A stretch of 64,000 nucleotides of DNA from Homoserinimonas sedimenticola (GCF_026094475.1 NZ_JAPELL010000002.1:124001-188000); one strand, 5' to 3'. Counted from the stretch's first letter, positions 10,628 through 18,804 are shown. The notes: a model not told the origin generated them from the letters alone. Made by a program: numbers and translations.

Positions 10628-11217
10628 GTCAGCGCGGATAGTCGAATAGTGTCCCGCCAGACAGCACTCGATCGACCGCTTCCTGTGTGAGTCAACATCG
10701 ACTGGCAATCTCGTGGGGGTTACGCCGTTTGTTGCGCACTCGCGAAGGATCACCTCCACTGATTGCAACAGGCACATCAGTCACGGCAACTGTGATTGCG
10801 CGAGGCGGACCGTGTCCCTGACAAGGGGGAGCCTGGGGTGAGTCCAATGTTCTTGTGGCGTCTCGTCGGGCCTGATCGTCCAGTTGGGGCGACCGGCGTT
10901 GTTGAGCGGCGAGTGTGGCCTGTGCCACGTTAGCGATTAGCGAGGCGCGGAGGTTGAGCGGATTCGGAGGTCGCCGCATAGCCACTCGGAACAAATACTC
11001 ATCCGCAACGTAGCGTGGTGGAAGTTGGGTTCTCGAACTGATTCTAGTTCAGTTGTTCTTGGTTCGAGTCCAGGCGCTCCAGCAAGACAGATAGGCTTGG
11101 AAGTCAGCAGCAAAGGACACCGTGGCTCTTGCGTCATCCGGCGCAGATTGGCAGGTCCCCTTAAAGGCCCCTCCGTGTCGCGCCGGGGATGTCGGCCAGC
11201 TCGGTCAAAATGATGCT
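10628..11217. other. 590-bp non-coding stretch at the left side of the island
   Basis: No convincing gene is seen. Short open frames on both strands lack ribosome sites and family features. The base composition is visibly lower in GC than the flanks. The only recognisable element is a tRNA 3'-half-like sequence near 11031-11082. Confidence 0.6.
11031..11082 (+). other. tRNA 3'-half-like fragment
   Basis: A perfect B-box-type T arm is present (CTTGG stem, TTCGAGT loop, CCAGG stem, 11058-11074), followed by CGCTCCA and G where an acceptor strand and discriminator base would be. Upstream, GAACT and AGTTC (from 11035) form a possible anticodon-like stem, but the loop is six bases. No matching 5' acceptor strand (TGGAGCG) or D arm was found, so this is not a complete tRNA. 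It may be an attachment-site remnant. Confidence 0.4.
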
Positions 11218-12057
11218 ATGCAATGGCGTTCCCGGCGATCAGACCCAGCAGAATTGGCGGTGCTCTATTCGGGCGTGCCTCCGTGGATGGAGCGTCCCCT
11301 TCTGAACTGGGTGAACGCGGCGATGAAGGCATACATCGGATATGGCCTAAGCTTCGACACACACCCCAACAAAGAGTTGCTGCAAGAGTTCGAGACGGCG
11401 ACGCGACGGCACGCTTCCCTCCTCCGAGAACTCAGCTTGGGTGTCCCAGCTCTCTACAAGGCAATGGGCGTTGAGGAGTTCCTCGATTTTGTCGACTTCC
11501 TGGTGTTTCACATCGAGCGCCTCGGGTGGGAAGCTGCGCCGATCCTCGAGGGGCTGCGCGAGCTGCTTCAAAATGCCGGTTCGGAGTGGGCGCTCGGTAC
11601 GCGCGGTGGCCACGCATCCTTGGAGAAGCGTGTTCCTGAGGGCGTCGTGCAGGCCGTGGATGGGACCGTCGCGCAGTCCGGATCGGCTGGACAGCTGCTT
11701 GCGGAGGCGTGGCACGCGGTGTTCGGACGCTCGCCCGACACCGAGGAGGCCTACGAGAAGGCGATTAAGGCGGTTGAAGAAGCAGGCGCTCACGTGGTGA
11801 CGCCGAACAACAAGAAGGCGACCCTCGGCACGATGGTTCGTGACATGAAAGCACAAGGCGACTGGAAGCTTGACCTGCCCGCAGCGGATGCCGATGTGCC
11901 AGTGAGGATGGCCGATGCACTGTGGATCGGGCAGGAAAGTCGACATGGCGGGAATGGTTACCGCAAGCCCACGCAGGAGGAGGCGGAGGCCGCGGTGATG
12001 CTCGCCGTGCCCCTCGTACAATGGTTCACATCCGGCGCGCTGATGCGGCGTCCCTAA
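11218..12057 (+). CDS. hypothetical protein, possible abortive-infection (Abi C-terminal-like) family
   Basis: This 279-aa protein is inside the ychF-repeat island. The N-terminal two thirds is mostly helical with no motif I recognise. The C-terminal segment (about 205-279) has the layout of abortive-infection C-terminal domains: an EEAYEKAIKAVEEA helix, a DALWIGQESRHGGNGYR turn and a final AAVMLAVPLVQWF helix. The RHGG element resembles the nucleotide-handling motif region of such proteins, but this is weak. The ATG at 11218 was chosen over an upstream GTG because the added residues look non-coding; neither has a strong ribosome site. Function unproven. Confidence 0.65.
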   Translation: MQWRSRRSDPAELAVLYSGVPPWMERPLLNWVNAAMKAYIGYGLSFDTHPNKELLQEFETATRRHASLLRELSLGVPALYKAMGVEEFLDFVDFLVFHIERLGWEAAPILEGLRELLQNAGSEWALGTRGGHASLEKRVPEGVVQAVDGTVAQSGSAGQLLAEAWHAVFGRSPDTEEAYEKAIKAVEEAGAHVVTPNNKKATLGTMVRDMKAQGDWKLDLPAADADVPVRMADALWIGQESRHGGNGYRKPTQEEAEAAVMLAVPLVQWFTSGALMRRP

Positions 12058-12195
12058 CGGCGTATCACTTAAAAGCGACTTTTTCCGGATCTCGCGCTTC
12101 GGCGATGAGCGCTGACGACGTGATCGGCGATGCCAACGAGGGCAGCGATCGCGTGGCGACCGAGAAGCGTCTGCTTCAGTGCGCATACTGGAGGC

Positions 12196-13062
12196 ATGGT
12201 CCACTCGACAACGCCCGTCGCAGGACTCCCGATGGATCTCAGCGATCCTGCACTCCGAAAGGGCGCAACTGGCAAGCTAGCTCGAGCATTGCAGCTCGCA
12301 AAGGATCTCCGGCGCGATATGGACGCATGGTGGGCTGTGAACCCCGTGAGACTCGAAGTGACGATTCGGGACGAACGCTTCATCGATATCCTTGCCGTCA
12401 CAAGCCCCATTCCTCCGGTGGATGACTGGTATCACCGCTCTGCCGACATCATGCAGAACTTTCGCGACGCGCTGAATCGACTTACGTTCGCTGTGTCGTA
12501 CCTCTATACCGCACCCGCCAAACCGCGTGATGCCTCGTTCCCAGTACGCCGCGACATCGACGGGTGGGAGATGTGGCGGAAGAAAAACAACAAGCTTCCG
12601 GACGAGTTGATGGCACGATTCCTTGCCTTCCAGCCCTATATCTCCGGACGTCCGTTCCTGTCCGCCCTTACGGACAGCAACAACATCGAGAAACACGAAG
12701 ACGGGTTCCAGCTCTACATCTCGTTAGAGGAGCTGAAGGCTGATGGGATCTTCAACCTTGAGGGTCTCTGGGAAGACCGCGATCTGCAGGATCATGTAAA
12801 GCTCGCTGCGGGCGAAGCTCTCGACCTCGAGAGCGGCAGGCAACTCATCGGAACGATTGAAATGCCGACTCAAGTGCTCGATATGGGAGACCCCGGGCCC
12901 ACAGCTGAATTCACCGTCACGCCGGTGATCCGATACGACGACGAGGAGATTCCAATCCTGCCTGCGATCGATCTCATCGGGCGCGAAGTGGCCTGGGCGA
13001 TCGCCTACATCACAGGGGTCGTCGACAATTCCAAGACTCCGCCTGAACATCTCGAGCTCTAG
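12196..13062 (+). CDS. hypothetical protein in the ychF island
   Basis: This 288-aa soluble protein has no named domain that I can assign. Its middle contains DDWYHRSADIMQNFRDALNRLTF (about residues 73-95), which resembles a pattern common in actinobacterial island proteins (helical, N-L-R-x-A-L-D-H-type motif). The C-terminus is beta-rich. Codon choice is less GC3-biased than that of neighbouring core genes. Start choice is uncertain: ATG 12196 has GGAGG only one base away, while ATG 12232 has AGGAC at a normal spacing. It is the last gene before the right-hand repeat copy. Confidence 0.65.
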   Translation: MVHSTTPVAGLPMDLSDPALRKGATGKLARALQLAKDLRRDMDAWWAVNPVRLEVTIRDERFIDILAVTSPIPPVDDWYHRSADIMQNFRDALNRLTFAVSYLYTAPAKPRDASFPVRRDIDGWEMWRKKNNKLPDELMARFLAFQPYISGRPFLSALTDSNNIEKHEDGFQLYISLEELKADGIFNLEGLWEDRDLQDHVKLAAGEALDLESGRQLIGTIEMPTQVLDMGDPGPTAEFTVTPVIRYDDEEIPILPAIDLIGREVAWAIAYITGVVDNSKTPPEHLEL

Positions 13063-13172
13063 ACGTTTGAGACGCGGCAGGTCGCCATTCACCGCCGCTG
13101 TTGAACCGGTTACGAGATAGCGCGCGACTGACGCCCTCTGCAACGGCGAAATGAACTTACTCCAAAACGGAC

Positions 13173-13196
13173 CGTGGTGGAGTTCCGCTTCAACGT
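13173..13196 (+). repeat. right copy of 24-bp direct repeat (putative att site)
   Basis: This is an exact copy of the ychF 3' end at 10600-10623. It still reads TVVEFRFNV then TAA in frame, with synonymous differences directly after the identity. It closes a segment of about 2.57 kb that holds two unknown genes and no integrase. Confidence 0.75.
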
Positions 13197-13250
13197 CTAA
13201 CATCAGCTTGGGGGGTTACTGCGGCGCCGCTCGGTGGGCACAATGACCGC

Positions 13251-13474
13251 ATGCTGGCCGGACTTGCAGATGTGACCGGAGCCGCGCTGGGCGGATTCGT
13301 CTCTTTGCTCCGGCGCCTAATAGGGAAGCTGAGGTCCGCGACATCTTGACTAAGGCTGCGACTCGTCCGAACATCGGGGTGGCGCTCCTGCGGGCCGGAC
13401 AGTCGGCTGGTGGCGTCGACGAGTTGCCGGTTCCTGAACGTGCCGATAGCGCTCGCGCGGTTGACTTCTCGTGA
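13251..13474 (+). pseudogene. broken FitA/VapB-type antitoxin gene
   Basis: The C-terminal 49 codons from 13325 read EAEVRDILTKAATRP and end RADSARAVDFS, the typical tail of a ribbon-helix-helix antitoxin paired with VapC/FitB. Upstream, that frame has no start codon. The frame with an ATG at 13251 (LADVTGAALGG...) resembles a decayed N-terminal DNA-binding part but ends at a stop inside the conserved region. A frameshift around 13290-13320 would explain both. The TGA overlaps the GTG of vapC by four bases, as in intact modules. It may still make a toxin-binding fragment, but no start is evident. Confidence 0.6.
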
Positions 13475-13911
13475 TCGTCCTTGACTCCGACGTCGTGTCC
13501 GAGGTGCTCAAGCCTCAGCCCGACGCGCGCGTCGTCGCTTGGCTGGAGTCGCTCACCGACGACGTGGCAATCACTGCCGTCACCTTCGCTGAGCTCCTGG
13601 CCAGTCTCCGTAGACTCCCTGATGGTAGGCGGAAGGAAGATTTCACGTCCCGCGTCGAAGCCGCCATCCGACCTTATCTCGACACTGGTGCGATCATCCC
13701 TTTTGACGCCGCAGCGGCTTCTCGCTACGCCGACATCCTTTCCGTGCGAGAAGCTAAGGGTCTGCCGATTACGACCGGCGATGCACAGATCGCGGCCATC
13801 TGCCGGTCGAGGGATGCGATCTGCGCGACACGGAACACGAAGAACTTCATTCACGCGGGAGTTGCGCTAATCAACCCATGGGCCGGCGAGGAACAGCTGT
13901 CATCGCCATGA
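13471..13911 (+). CDS. vapC: VapC/FitB-type PIN-domain toxin
   Basis: This is a 146-aa PIN-domain ribonuclease of the type II toxin-antitoxin class. Acidic residues expected in the active site are D5 (VLDSDVVSE), E41 (TFAELLAS) and D104 (TGDAQIAA). The fourth acidic position, usually the D of TRNxxDF, is asparagine here (TRNTKNF, N125). The GTG start overlaps the antitoxin stop by four bases. With its antitoxin frame broken and one acidic residue lost, the toxin may be attenuated; that is an inference, since several PIN toxins tolerate change at the fourth position. Confidence 0.88.
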   Translation: MIVLDSDVVSEVLKPQPDARVVAWLESLTDDVAITAVTFAELLASLRRLPDGRRKEDFTSRVEAAIRPYLDTGAIIPFDAAAASRYADILSVREAKGLPITTGDAQIAAICRSRDAICATRNTKNFIHAGVALINPWAGEEQLSSP

Positions 13912-14062
13912 TGGCTTCCAGCGTTGCCTTCGACATGTCCGGACTCGCGGCCCTGCTGACGTGACAAGATCACCGCTGAGACGATCGTTCCGCCACGTCT
14001 AGGCACAACCGTGCAATACTGCAACGACGCCGCACCGGCGCACGCAAATTCAAGGGGGAGTT

Positions 14063-14278
14063 GTGGCTGCTGACAAGAACTATGTCGTCATCCAGATCGT
14101 GCTCAAGGAGAAGTTCCTCGGCACTGGGTCTGGAAACTTGACCGAGCTGGAGCAGGCGATCAACGCCCAGGCAGCGCTGGGTTACCGACTGCACACGATC
14201 ACGACGGCGTCTTCCGGCAGTAAAGGTCTCGGTGGCGGCGACCGCATCCAGGCCACGATGGTCTTCGAACGGCTCTAG
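14063..14278 (+). CDS. DUF4177-like small protein
   Basis: This 71-aa protein starts at a GTG behind a strong GGGGGAG ribosome site. The layout of a beta strand (YVVIQIVL), an amphipathic helix (LTELEQAINAQAALGYRLH), a beta strand, and a closing ATMVFER matches the DUF4177 fold (compare the motif G-W/Y-x-L and final V-F-E-R). DUF4177 proteins are small, widespread and of unknown function. It stands alone in the accessory stretch. Confidence 0.75.
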   Translation: MAADKNYVVIQIVLKEKFLGTGSGNLTELEQAINAQAALGYRLHTITTASSGSKGLGGGDRIQATMVFERL

Positions 14279-14591
14279 GGCCAGCTCGCACACGCGGGCG
14301 TCTATTTCGACGACGCAAGGTCGTGCGGTCGGTCAATAATCCCAGCGTGACGTGTACCTCGGCTTTGGGTGCGATTCGGCGGGAGTCAAATTCCCAGCCG
14401 TCCTTAGACGTATTCACCTCGAGAAGTCGCTAGCCTCCGCGAACTTGCGAAGCGAGCCCGAGCAGATTGAGGACGGTGCCCCTCGCGGCTAGACCGCGAG
14501 GTCATGGACTGAAGCTTGAGCAAGACGTCAGGGCGTGCAGAACGCGCACAATGAGCAACCGATTGAGCCCTTTCAGGGGCATACTCGAGCC
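14279..14591. other. non-coding gap of 313 bp
   Basis: No gene, repeat or strong hairpin could be supported here. It separates two small accessory genes. Confidence 0.5.
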
Positions 14592-14828
14592 ATGACCAGG
14601 GTCCGGAAGCTGCCCGTTTCATACTGGCTGATGCTCTCCGCCCTTGTCCTCGCGGGAGTTCTTTATACTGCGGATCTCCTGCTGGGCTGGGGTCTCAAAG
14701 GGATCGGTCTCATCCTGGGGCTTCTCACGATGGGGGCAGGAGTCTACGTATTGCGGATGATGTGGAAGCAGGCGGATGCTGCCACTCCCGAGGCACGCGG
14801 TGACGACGACACGCTCTCGCGGCGGTGA
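14592..14828 (+). CDS. small two-helix membrane protein
   Basis: This 78-aa protein starts at the ATG of MTRVRKLP. Two hydrophobic segments, about residues 10-30 and 37-56, are followed by a charged cytoplasmic-looking tail (WKQADAATPEARGDDD). No family is recognised. An upstream in-frame GTG at 14535 would add 19 polar residues; the ATG is preferred because an AGGGG site lies 12-17 bases before it. Likely an inner-membrane protein of unknown function. Confidence 0.55.
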   Translation: MTRVRKLPVSYWLMLSALVLAGVLYTADLLLGWGLKGIGLILGLLTMGAGVYVLRMMWKQADAATPEARGDDDTLSRR

Positions 14829-14873
14829 CCATGCAGATGCAACTGCGACCTTCAGGCGCCCTAAGGTCGTCCC

Positions 14874-15353
14874 ATGGATGTCTCCTGCGGGGAGTCGCTG
14901 CTTGCTGATCTCAGAGCATTAGTAGACGAGTTCGGGTGGGCCGTCCGCCATGTGCTCGCGGACGGCGCGGCCGAGCAACCGTCGTTCTCCTACACGGTCA
15001 GGCTCACATTGCGCGGTTGGCCCGAGCTGGTGATCGTGGGTCTGCCGAGTGATGTTACCCACGCCTTCCTCGCGACAGCGGTGGATGCGCTGATGACTGG
15101 GGCCCGCTTCTTCCCCGGCTTGCGCACGACGGCGCTTACGGAATCCGGGGACGTCATGTTCATTGCGGCCGAGGATGTGAGCGGCATGACGGCGGCAGGA
15201 TACATAGTCGGCGAGTTCCGCGCACTTCAACTCGTATGGCCGGACTCAAAAGGCACGTACCCGTGGGAAGAAGGGCATCGCAACGTTGAAAACGCGCAAC
15301 CACTCCTAGGTCCGATTCCTACCGTCGGTCAGTTCAGTCCTGATGATCCGTAG
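14874..15353 (+). CDS. DUF4262 domain protein
   Basis: This 159-aa protein has the DUF4262 order: an opening helix (LLADLRALVDEFGWAVRHV), then SFSYTVRLTLRGWPELVIVGL, then a helix and a beta-rich C-terminal part. DUF4262 is common in actinobacterial accessory regions and has no known biochemical role. It overlaps the possible upstream start of the next gene, and both may form a pair of small cytosolic proteins in the accessory block. Confidence 0.82.
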   Translation: MDVSCGESLLADLRALVDEFGWAVRHVLADGAAEQPSFSYTVRLTLRGWPELVIVGLPSDVTHAFLATAVDALMTGARFFPGLRTTALTESGDVMFIAAEDVSGMTAAGYIVGEFRALQLVWPDSKGTYPWEEGHRNVENAQPLLGPIPTVGQFSPDDP

Positions 15354-15387
15354 CGCCTCCTTCGAAAGACGAAGGCATACTTCTCAT

Positions 15388-15798
15388 GTGCAGACATTGC
15401 CGCGGTCGGATAGTTCCCTTCTTGTGAGATCCGCGCCCTCAAGCTCGCCGCAATGGAAACAGCTGGTTTCCGCGTTGCAGCGCGAGAACGCGGACGGTTT
15501 TCGTGCCTACGTCGTGCCGGTCGATGATCCACGCTGGTACCGGCTCTCGGTTGACGCGCTCCGCGCGTCCGTGCCGGTGACTGAGGCCCAGGTCTTGTTC
15601 GTCGCGGACGAACTCACCCTTGCTGCACCCGAGTTCCCGGTGCTAGCTATTGACTTGCGAGGCAGTGGACGAGCATTCAGATGCATTGCGACCGAACTCT
15701 GGTCTGTAGAGAACAACCTCAATCTCGCGAACATGGGCTGGCAAGAGTTCGCTGCTCTCGTCGACTCGCAGGGCGTATACCGCGGGCTCAACGGATAG
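15388..15798 (+). CDS. DUF6924-like protein
   Basis: The protein is about 136 aa from GTG 15388; an ATG at 15343 would add 15 residues and overlap the DUF4262 gene. Diagnostic pieces are LLVRSAPSSSPQW, GFRAYVVPVDDPRWY, LFVADELTL, FPVLAIDLRG and the strong C-terminal ELWSVENNLNLANMGWQEFA, all features of the DUF6924 family in actinobacteria. Function is unknown. Its placement directly after the DUF4262 gene suggests co-expression. Confidence 0.8.
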   Translation: MQTLPRSDSSLLVRSAPSSSPQWKQLVSALQRENADGFRAYVVPVDDPRWYRLSVDALRASVPVTEAQVLFVADELTLAAPEFPVLAIDLRGSGRAFRCIATELWSVENNLNLANMGWQEFAALVDSQGVYRGLNG

Positions 15799-15919
15799 CT
15801 CTCAACACCTCGTCGCCCCCGAAGAGGGTTCGCGGCACCCGACGTTTTGGGCGCGGCGAGGAGCTTTCGGGTGCGCCGAGTTGCAACAGCCCTCTCAGCA
15901 ACGGGAACCCCGCGGACGG

Positions 15920-16501
15920 CTACTTAGGCGACGCGAGCTCCTCGCGCAGCCGCGGCTCGACACGGTGTTCGGGGCGCACGCCCGCCTTGTCTGCGTAGAA
16001 GGCGCGGATGCGGTCCATGTCGTGTGACACGTCCCCGGTGAGTTCAAAGGTGGGACCGAGCCCGGAGGTTTTGGTGGTGCGGTCGACGTAGCCGAGCGTG
16101 ACGGGCATGTCGGCCTCGCGGGCGATGCGGTAGAAGCCGGACTTCCAGTGCGTGTGGCCGGAGCGGGTGCCGTCGGGGGTGACGACGAGCCCGAAGACCT
16201 CACCCGAGCGGATGCGCTCGACCACCTCCGAGACGACGGCGCTCGGAGCATCCCGGTCGACGGGGATGCCGCCGAGACCGCGCATGATCGGCCCTCGCCA
16301 ACCGCGGAAGAGGCTATTCTTGCCCAGCCAGCGGAAGTGCAGGTCGAGCCGCCACGCGATGCCGAGCATGAAGACGAAGTCCCAGTTCGACGTGTGCGGT
16401 GCACCGATGAGCACGGTGGGGCGGTCGGGAGCGGGCTCGGTCACGAGACGCCATCCGCTGAAAAACCAAAAAATGCGGGCGACGAGACGTCGAAGGAACA
16501 T
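15920..16501 (-). CDS. 1-acyl-glycerol-phosphate acyltransferase-like protein
   Basis: This is a 193-aa acyltransferase of the PlsC/LPLAT fold. The HX4D catalytic motif is HTSNWD (H36 to D41). A glycerophosphate-binding region GGIPVDRD follows near residue 78, with TPDGTRSGHTHWKSGFYRIA near 110. One N-terminal hydrophobic helix (about 7-18) should hold it at the membrane. It is shorter than classical PlsC (about 240 aa), and the HTSNWD and TPDGTRS pattern places it in a subgroup often annotated as putative acyltransferases; the acyl acceptor is not known. Confidence 0.88.
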   Translation of the reverse strand: MFLRRLVARIFWFFSGWRLVTEPAPDRPTVLIGAPHTSNWDFVFMLGIAWRLDLHFRWLGKNSLFRGWRGPIMRGLGGIPVDRDAPSAVVSEVVERIRSGEVFGLVVTPDGTRSGHTHWKSGFYRIAREADMPVTLGYVDRTTKTSGLGPTFELTGDVSHDMDRIRAFYADKAGVRPEHRVEPRLREELASPK

Positions 16502-16588
16502 GCTTCAAGGTTATGCCGTCCAGCGAGATGCCCATGCCGCAGGAAGCTGCGCTTCACCGTGTGAGTCGACGGTAGGAACGATGACGTG

Positions 16589-16735
16589 ATGATCCTCGGC
16601 ATCAGCGAGAAGGCGGCGCTCACCCCTGCGGGAGGCAAGGACGGGCGCTTGGTCACGGCGGCGTGGTACTTCGACGGCCTCGACGACACAACCGAGAAGC
16701 GCGTCGCAGAGACCGTGCGCTCCGCGATCGCGTAG
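16589..16735 (+). CDS. possible small ORF (48 aa)
   Basis: A 49-codon frame starts with MILGISEKAALTP and ends with VRSAIA. Its third positions are GC-rich, as in real genes of this genome, and the predicted peptide is soluble with a beta-then-helix pattern. No clear ribosome site was seen. It could be a real small protein or the remnant of a longer gene. It is the only coding candidate in the 319-bp gap between two minus-strand genes. Confidence 0.35.
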   Translation: MILGISEKAALTPAGGKDGRLVTAAWYFDGLDDTTEKRVAETVRSAIA

Positions 16736-16771
16736 CCCGCAGCATCCGCCAAGCTCTCGCTAATGAGCCGT

Positions 16772-16815
16772 TTTCGGCGGTATGAGCGTGCCGCGGCGCG
16801 CTCATAGCGCCGAAA
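16772..16815. terminator. strong hairpin after the nitroreductase gene
   Basis: Two 17-base arms (16772-16788 and 16799-16815) pair perfectly except for a central G/G mismatch, around a 10-base loop. It starts 6 bp past the end of the minus-strand nitroreductase gene, where a terminator is expected. No U-rich tail follows on either strand, so it may work with other factors or act as an RNA 3'-end protector. Confidence 0.6.
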
Positions 16816-16820
16816 TCCGA

Positions 16821-17408
16821 TCATTCGGGAGAAGAACTAGGCATCCGCCCCAGGAACTGCCGCGGGTCGAGCGCCGGTCGCTTCGACTCCCGCAGCTTGA
16901 CCCGGAACGACTCTTCGATGTTGCCCACGTAGAGCCAGCCCATGAGGAGTTCGTCGTCGCGGAGCCCGTGCGCTGCCCTGACGGATGCCGCGTTCGCGAG
17001 CATCCCCGTGCGCCACATGACCCCCCAGCCGGCACCCCAGAGCGCGAGTTCGAGCAGGTGGCCGGCGCCCGCAGCGACCGCGTGCTGCTCCCACACCGGG
17101 ACATCCGGATGCTCCTTCGGGCTGGCGACGACCGCGATCAGCAGTTCGGCGCGGAACGGCTTCGTGTTGTATTCGCCCGGCTCACGCGTCACTCCCGCCG
17201 CTTCGTCGAGGGCGGTGGCGAGTCGCATTCGGTCGTCGCCGCGAAGCGTGATGAGCCGCCAGGGGCGCAGGGCCTTGTGGTCGGCCACGTGGGTGACGGC
17301 GGCGAGGAGCTCGGCGAGCTGGGCATCCGTGGGGGTCTCGGGGCCCACCTTCGAGACCGAGCGCCGCGCTGCCATGGCCGAGAGGACGGGGTTCGAGGGG
17401 AACGTCAT
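16821..17408 (-). CDS. nitroreductase family protein
   Basis: This 195-aa FMN-dependent oxidoreductase-like protein starts at MTFPSNPVLSAMAARRSVS. The flavin-binding arginine cluster is RRSVS near residue 17, HKALRPWRLITLRGD follows at about 43-57, then the dimer-interface helix AAGAGHLLELALWGAGWGV with a Trp-rich turn near 135. The family reduces nitro-compounds, quinones or flavins with NAD(P)H. A GGGGAG ribosome site precedes the chosen start; an upstream in-frame extension looks non-coding. A strong hairpin lies just past its stop. Confidence 0.88.
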   Translation of the reverse strand: MTFPSNPVLSAMAARRSVSKVGPETPTDAQLAELLAAVTHVADHKALRPWRLITLRGDDRMRLATALDEAAGVTREPGEYNTKPFRAELLIAVVASPKEHPDVPVWEQHAVAAGAGHLLELALWGAGWGVMWRTGMLANAASVRAAHGLRDDELLMGWLYVGNIEESFRVKLRESKRPALDPRQFLGRMPSSSPE

Positions 17409-17481
17409 CCGCCCATTCTCCCCGGGTGAGGCAAGGCGGGGCTTACTGGCGGGGGAGCGGGGCCGCGCATACCGTTCCCCT

Positions 17482-18804
17482 GTGGGCAAGATCGAGGGTC
17501 TCTACTCCGCGCTCATGAAGCGCAACGAGGAGGCCGAGGAGGAGCTTCCGGGCGACGTGCGGCGGAATGTCGCGCCCAACGGTCTGCGCCAGGTGCTCGC
17601 GCTGGCATTGCAGTCGTCCGGCGATCAGACGGTCAATGCCTCCACCGTGCTGCCATGGCTCTTCGCGGTGCTCGGGGTGCCGACCGCCCTCACGGGGGTG
17701 CTCGTGCCCATCCGGGAGTCCGGCTCAATGCTGCCGCAGGCGTTCCTCACGCCGCTCGTGCTGCGCATCCGTCGCCGCAAGTGGGTCTTCGTGGCGGGCG
17801 CGCTCGTGCAGGCGAGCGCCGTCGCCGCGATGGCGCTGACGGCCGCGCTGGGGGAGGGGCTCGCTGCGGGCATCGTGATCGTCGCCGCGCTCGCCGTGTT
17901 CTCGCTCGGGCGCTGCCTCTGCTCGATCTCCTCGAAGGACGTGCAGGGGCGCACGGTGCCCAAGGGCGAGCGCGGCCAGATCAACGGCATCGCGACCGCG
18001 ACGGCCGGCCTTGTTGCGATCACCCTCGGTGTGGCGATCCGCGTGCTCGGCGGCGGCGACCTGTCCGCGGCCCAGCTCGCCTGGCTGCTGGCGGGCGGGG
18101 CAGCGCTGTGGGTGTGCGTGGCACTCGTGTATACCAGCATCCGTGAACCTGCGGATGACCCGGCACAGGCCGACGAGACGCCGCGCGAGACTGCCTGGTT
18201 GCGGCAGATGGTGCAGCTGTTTCGCGATGATCGCGCATTCCGCTGGTTCGTCACGGTGCGCAGCCTTCTGCTCGTCTCGGCGCTGAGCCCGCCCTTCATC
18301 GTGACGCTCTCGATCCAGTCCGGCTCCGACAGTCTTGCGGGGCTCGGCGGCTTCATCATCGCGTCGGGGCTCGCCGCGCTGCTCGGCGGGCGTCTCTTCG
18401 GTCGCCTCGCCGACAGGTCGAGCAGGCGTCTGATGAGCGTCGGCGCCGGTGTCGCCTCGGGGGTCATCGTGCTTACGGTCGTGATCGCCGCGGTTCCCGG
18501 CTTCACGGGCGAGGGTTGGCCGGGCGCGCTGCTGTTCATCGGCAGCTACTTTCTGCTCACCCTCATGCACACGGGCGTGCGGGTGGCGCGCAAGACCTAC
18601 ATCGTCGATATGGCGGAGGGCGACCTGCGCACGCAGTACACGGCCGTCTCCAACACGGCCATGGGAGTCATCCTGCTCGTGGCGGGGGGAATCACCTCGC
18701 TGCTGGCCCTCGCGCACGTGTTCTGGGCGCTGCTGTTCCTTGCCGCGCTCGGCGTCGTGGGCGTCTTCGCGGGGGTGCGCCTGCCCGAGGTGTCGCGGGG
18801 CTAG
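17482..18804 (+). CDS. MFS permease
   Basis: This 440-aa protein has about 12 predicted membrane helices in two halves joined by a charged loop (about residues 215-240, REPADDPAQADETPRE). It starts at the GTG of VGKIEGLYSALMKRNEEAEEE, giving an unusually acidic N-terminal tail of about 35 residues. The loop after helix 2 (RIRRRKW) and the one in the second half (GRLFGRLADRSSRRL) match MFS signature positions. Substrate unknown. It converges on, and overlaps by 4 bp, the next minus-strand gene. Confidence 0.88.
   Translation: MGKIEGLYSALMKRNEEAEEELPGDVRRNVAPNGLRQVLALALQSSGDQTVNASTVLPWLFAVLGVPTALTGVLVPIRESGSMLPQAFLTPLVLRIRRRKWVFVAGALVQASAVAAMALTAALGEGLAAGIVIVAALAVFSLGRCLCSISSKDVQGRTVPKGERGQINGIATATAGLVAITLGVAIRVLGGGDLSAAQLAWLLAGGAALWVCVALVYTSIREPADDPAQADETPRETAWLRQMVQLFRDDRAFRWFVTVRSLLLVSALSPPFIVTLSIQSGSDSLAGLGGFIIASGLAALLGGRLFGRLADRSSRRLMSVGAGVASGVIVLTVVIAAVPGFTGEGWPGALLFIGSYFLLTLMHTGVRVARKTYIVDMAEGDLRTQYTAVSNTAMGVILLVAGGITSLLALAHVFWALLFLAALGVVGVFAGVRLPEVSRG

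Noticed and set aside
11014-11040. A possible third, degraded copy of the ychF 3' end (GTGGTGGA, then GFSN and a stop)
   Set aside because: Only nine bases match exactly; this may well be chance, so it was not listed as a repeat.
11010-11085. A complete tRNA gene
   Set aside because: There is no matching 5' acceptor strand or D arm, and the anticodon-like loop is six bases.
10692-11137. Minus-strand open frames of 66-100 codons in the left part of the island
   Set aside because: No ribosome sites or domains; one includes the antisense of the tRNA-like T arm, a common source of spurious ORFs.
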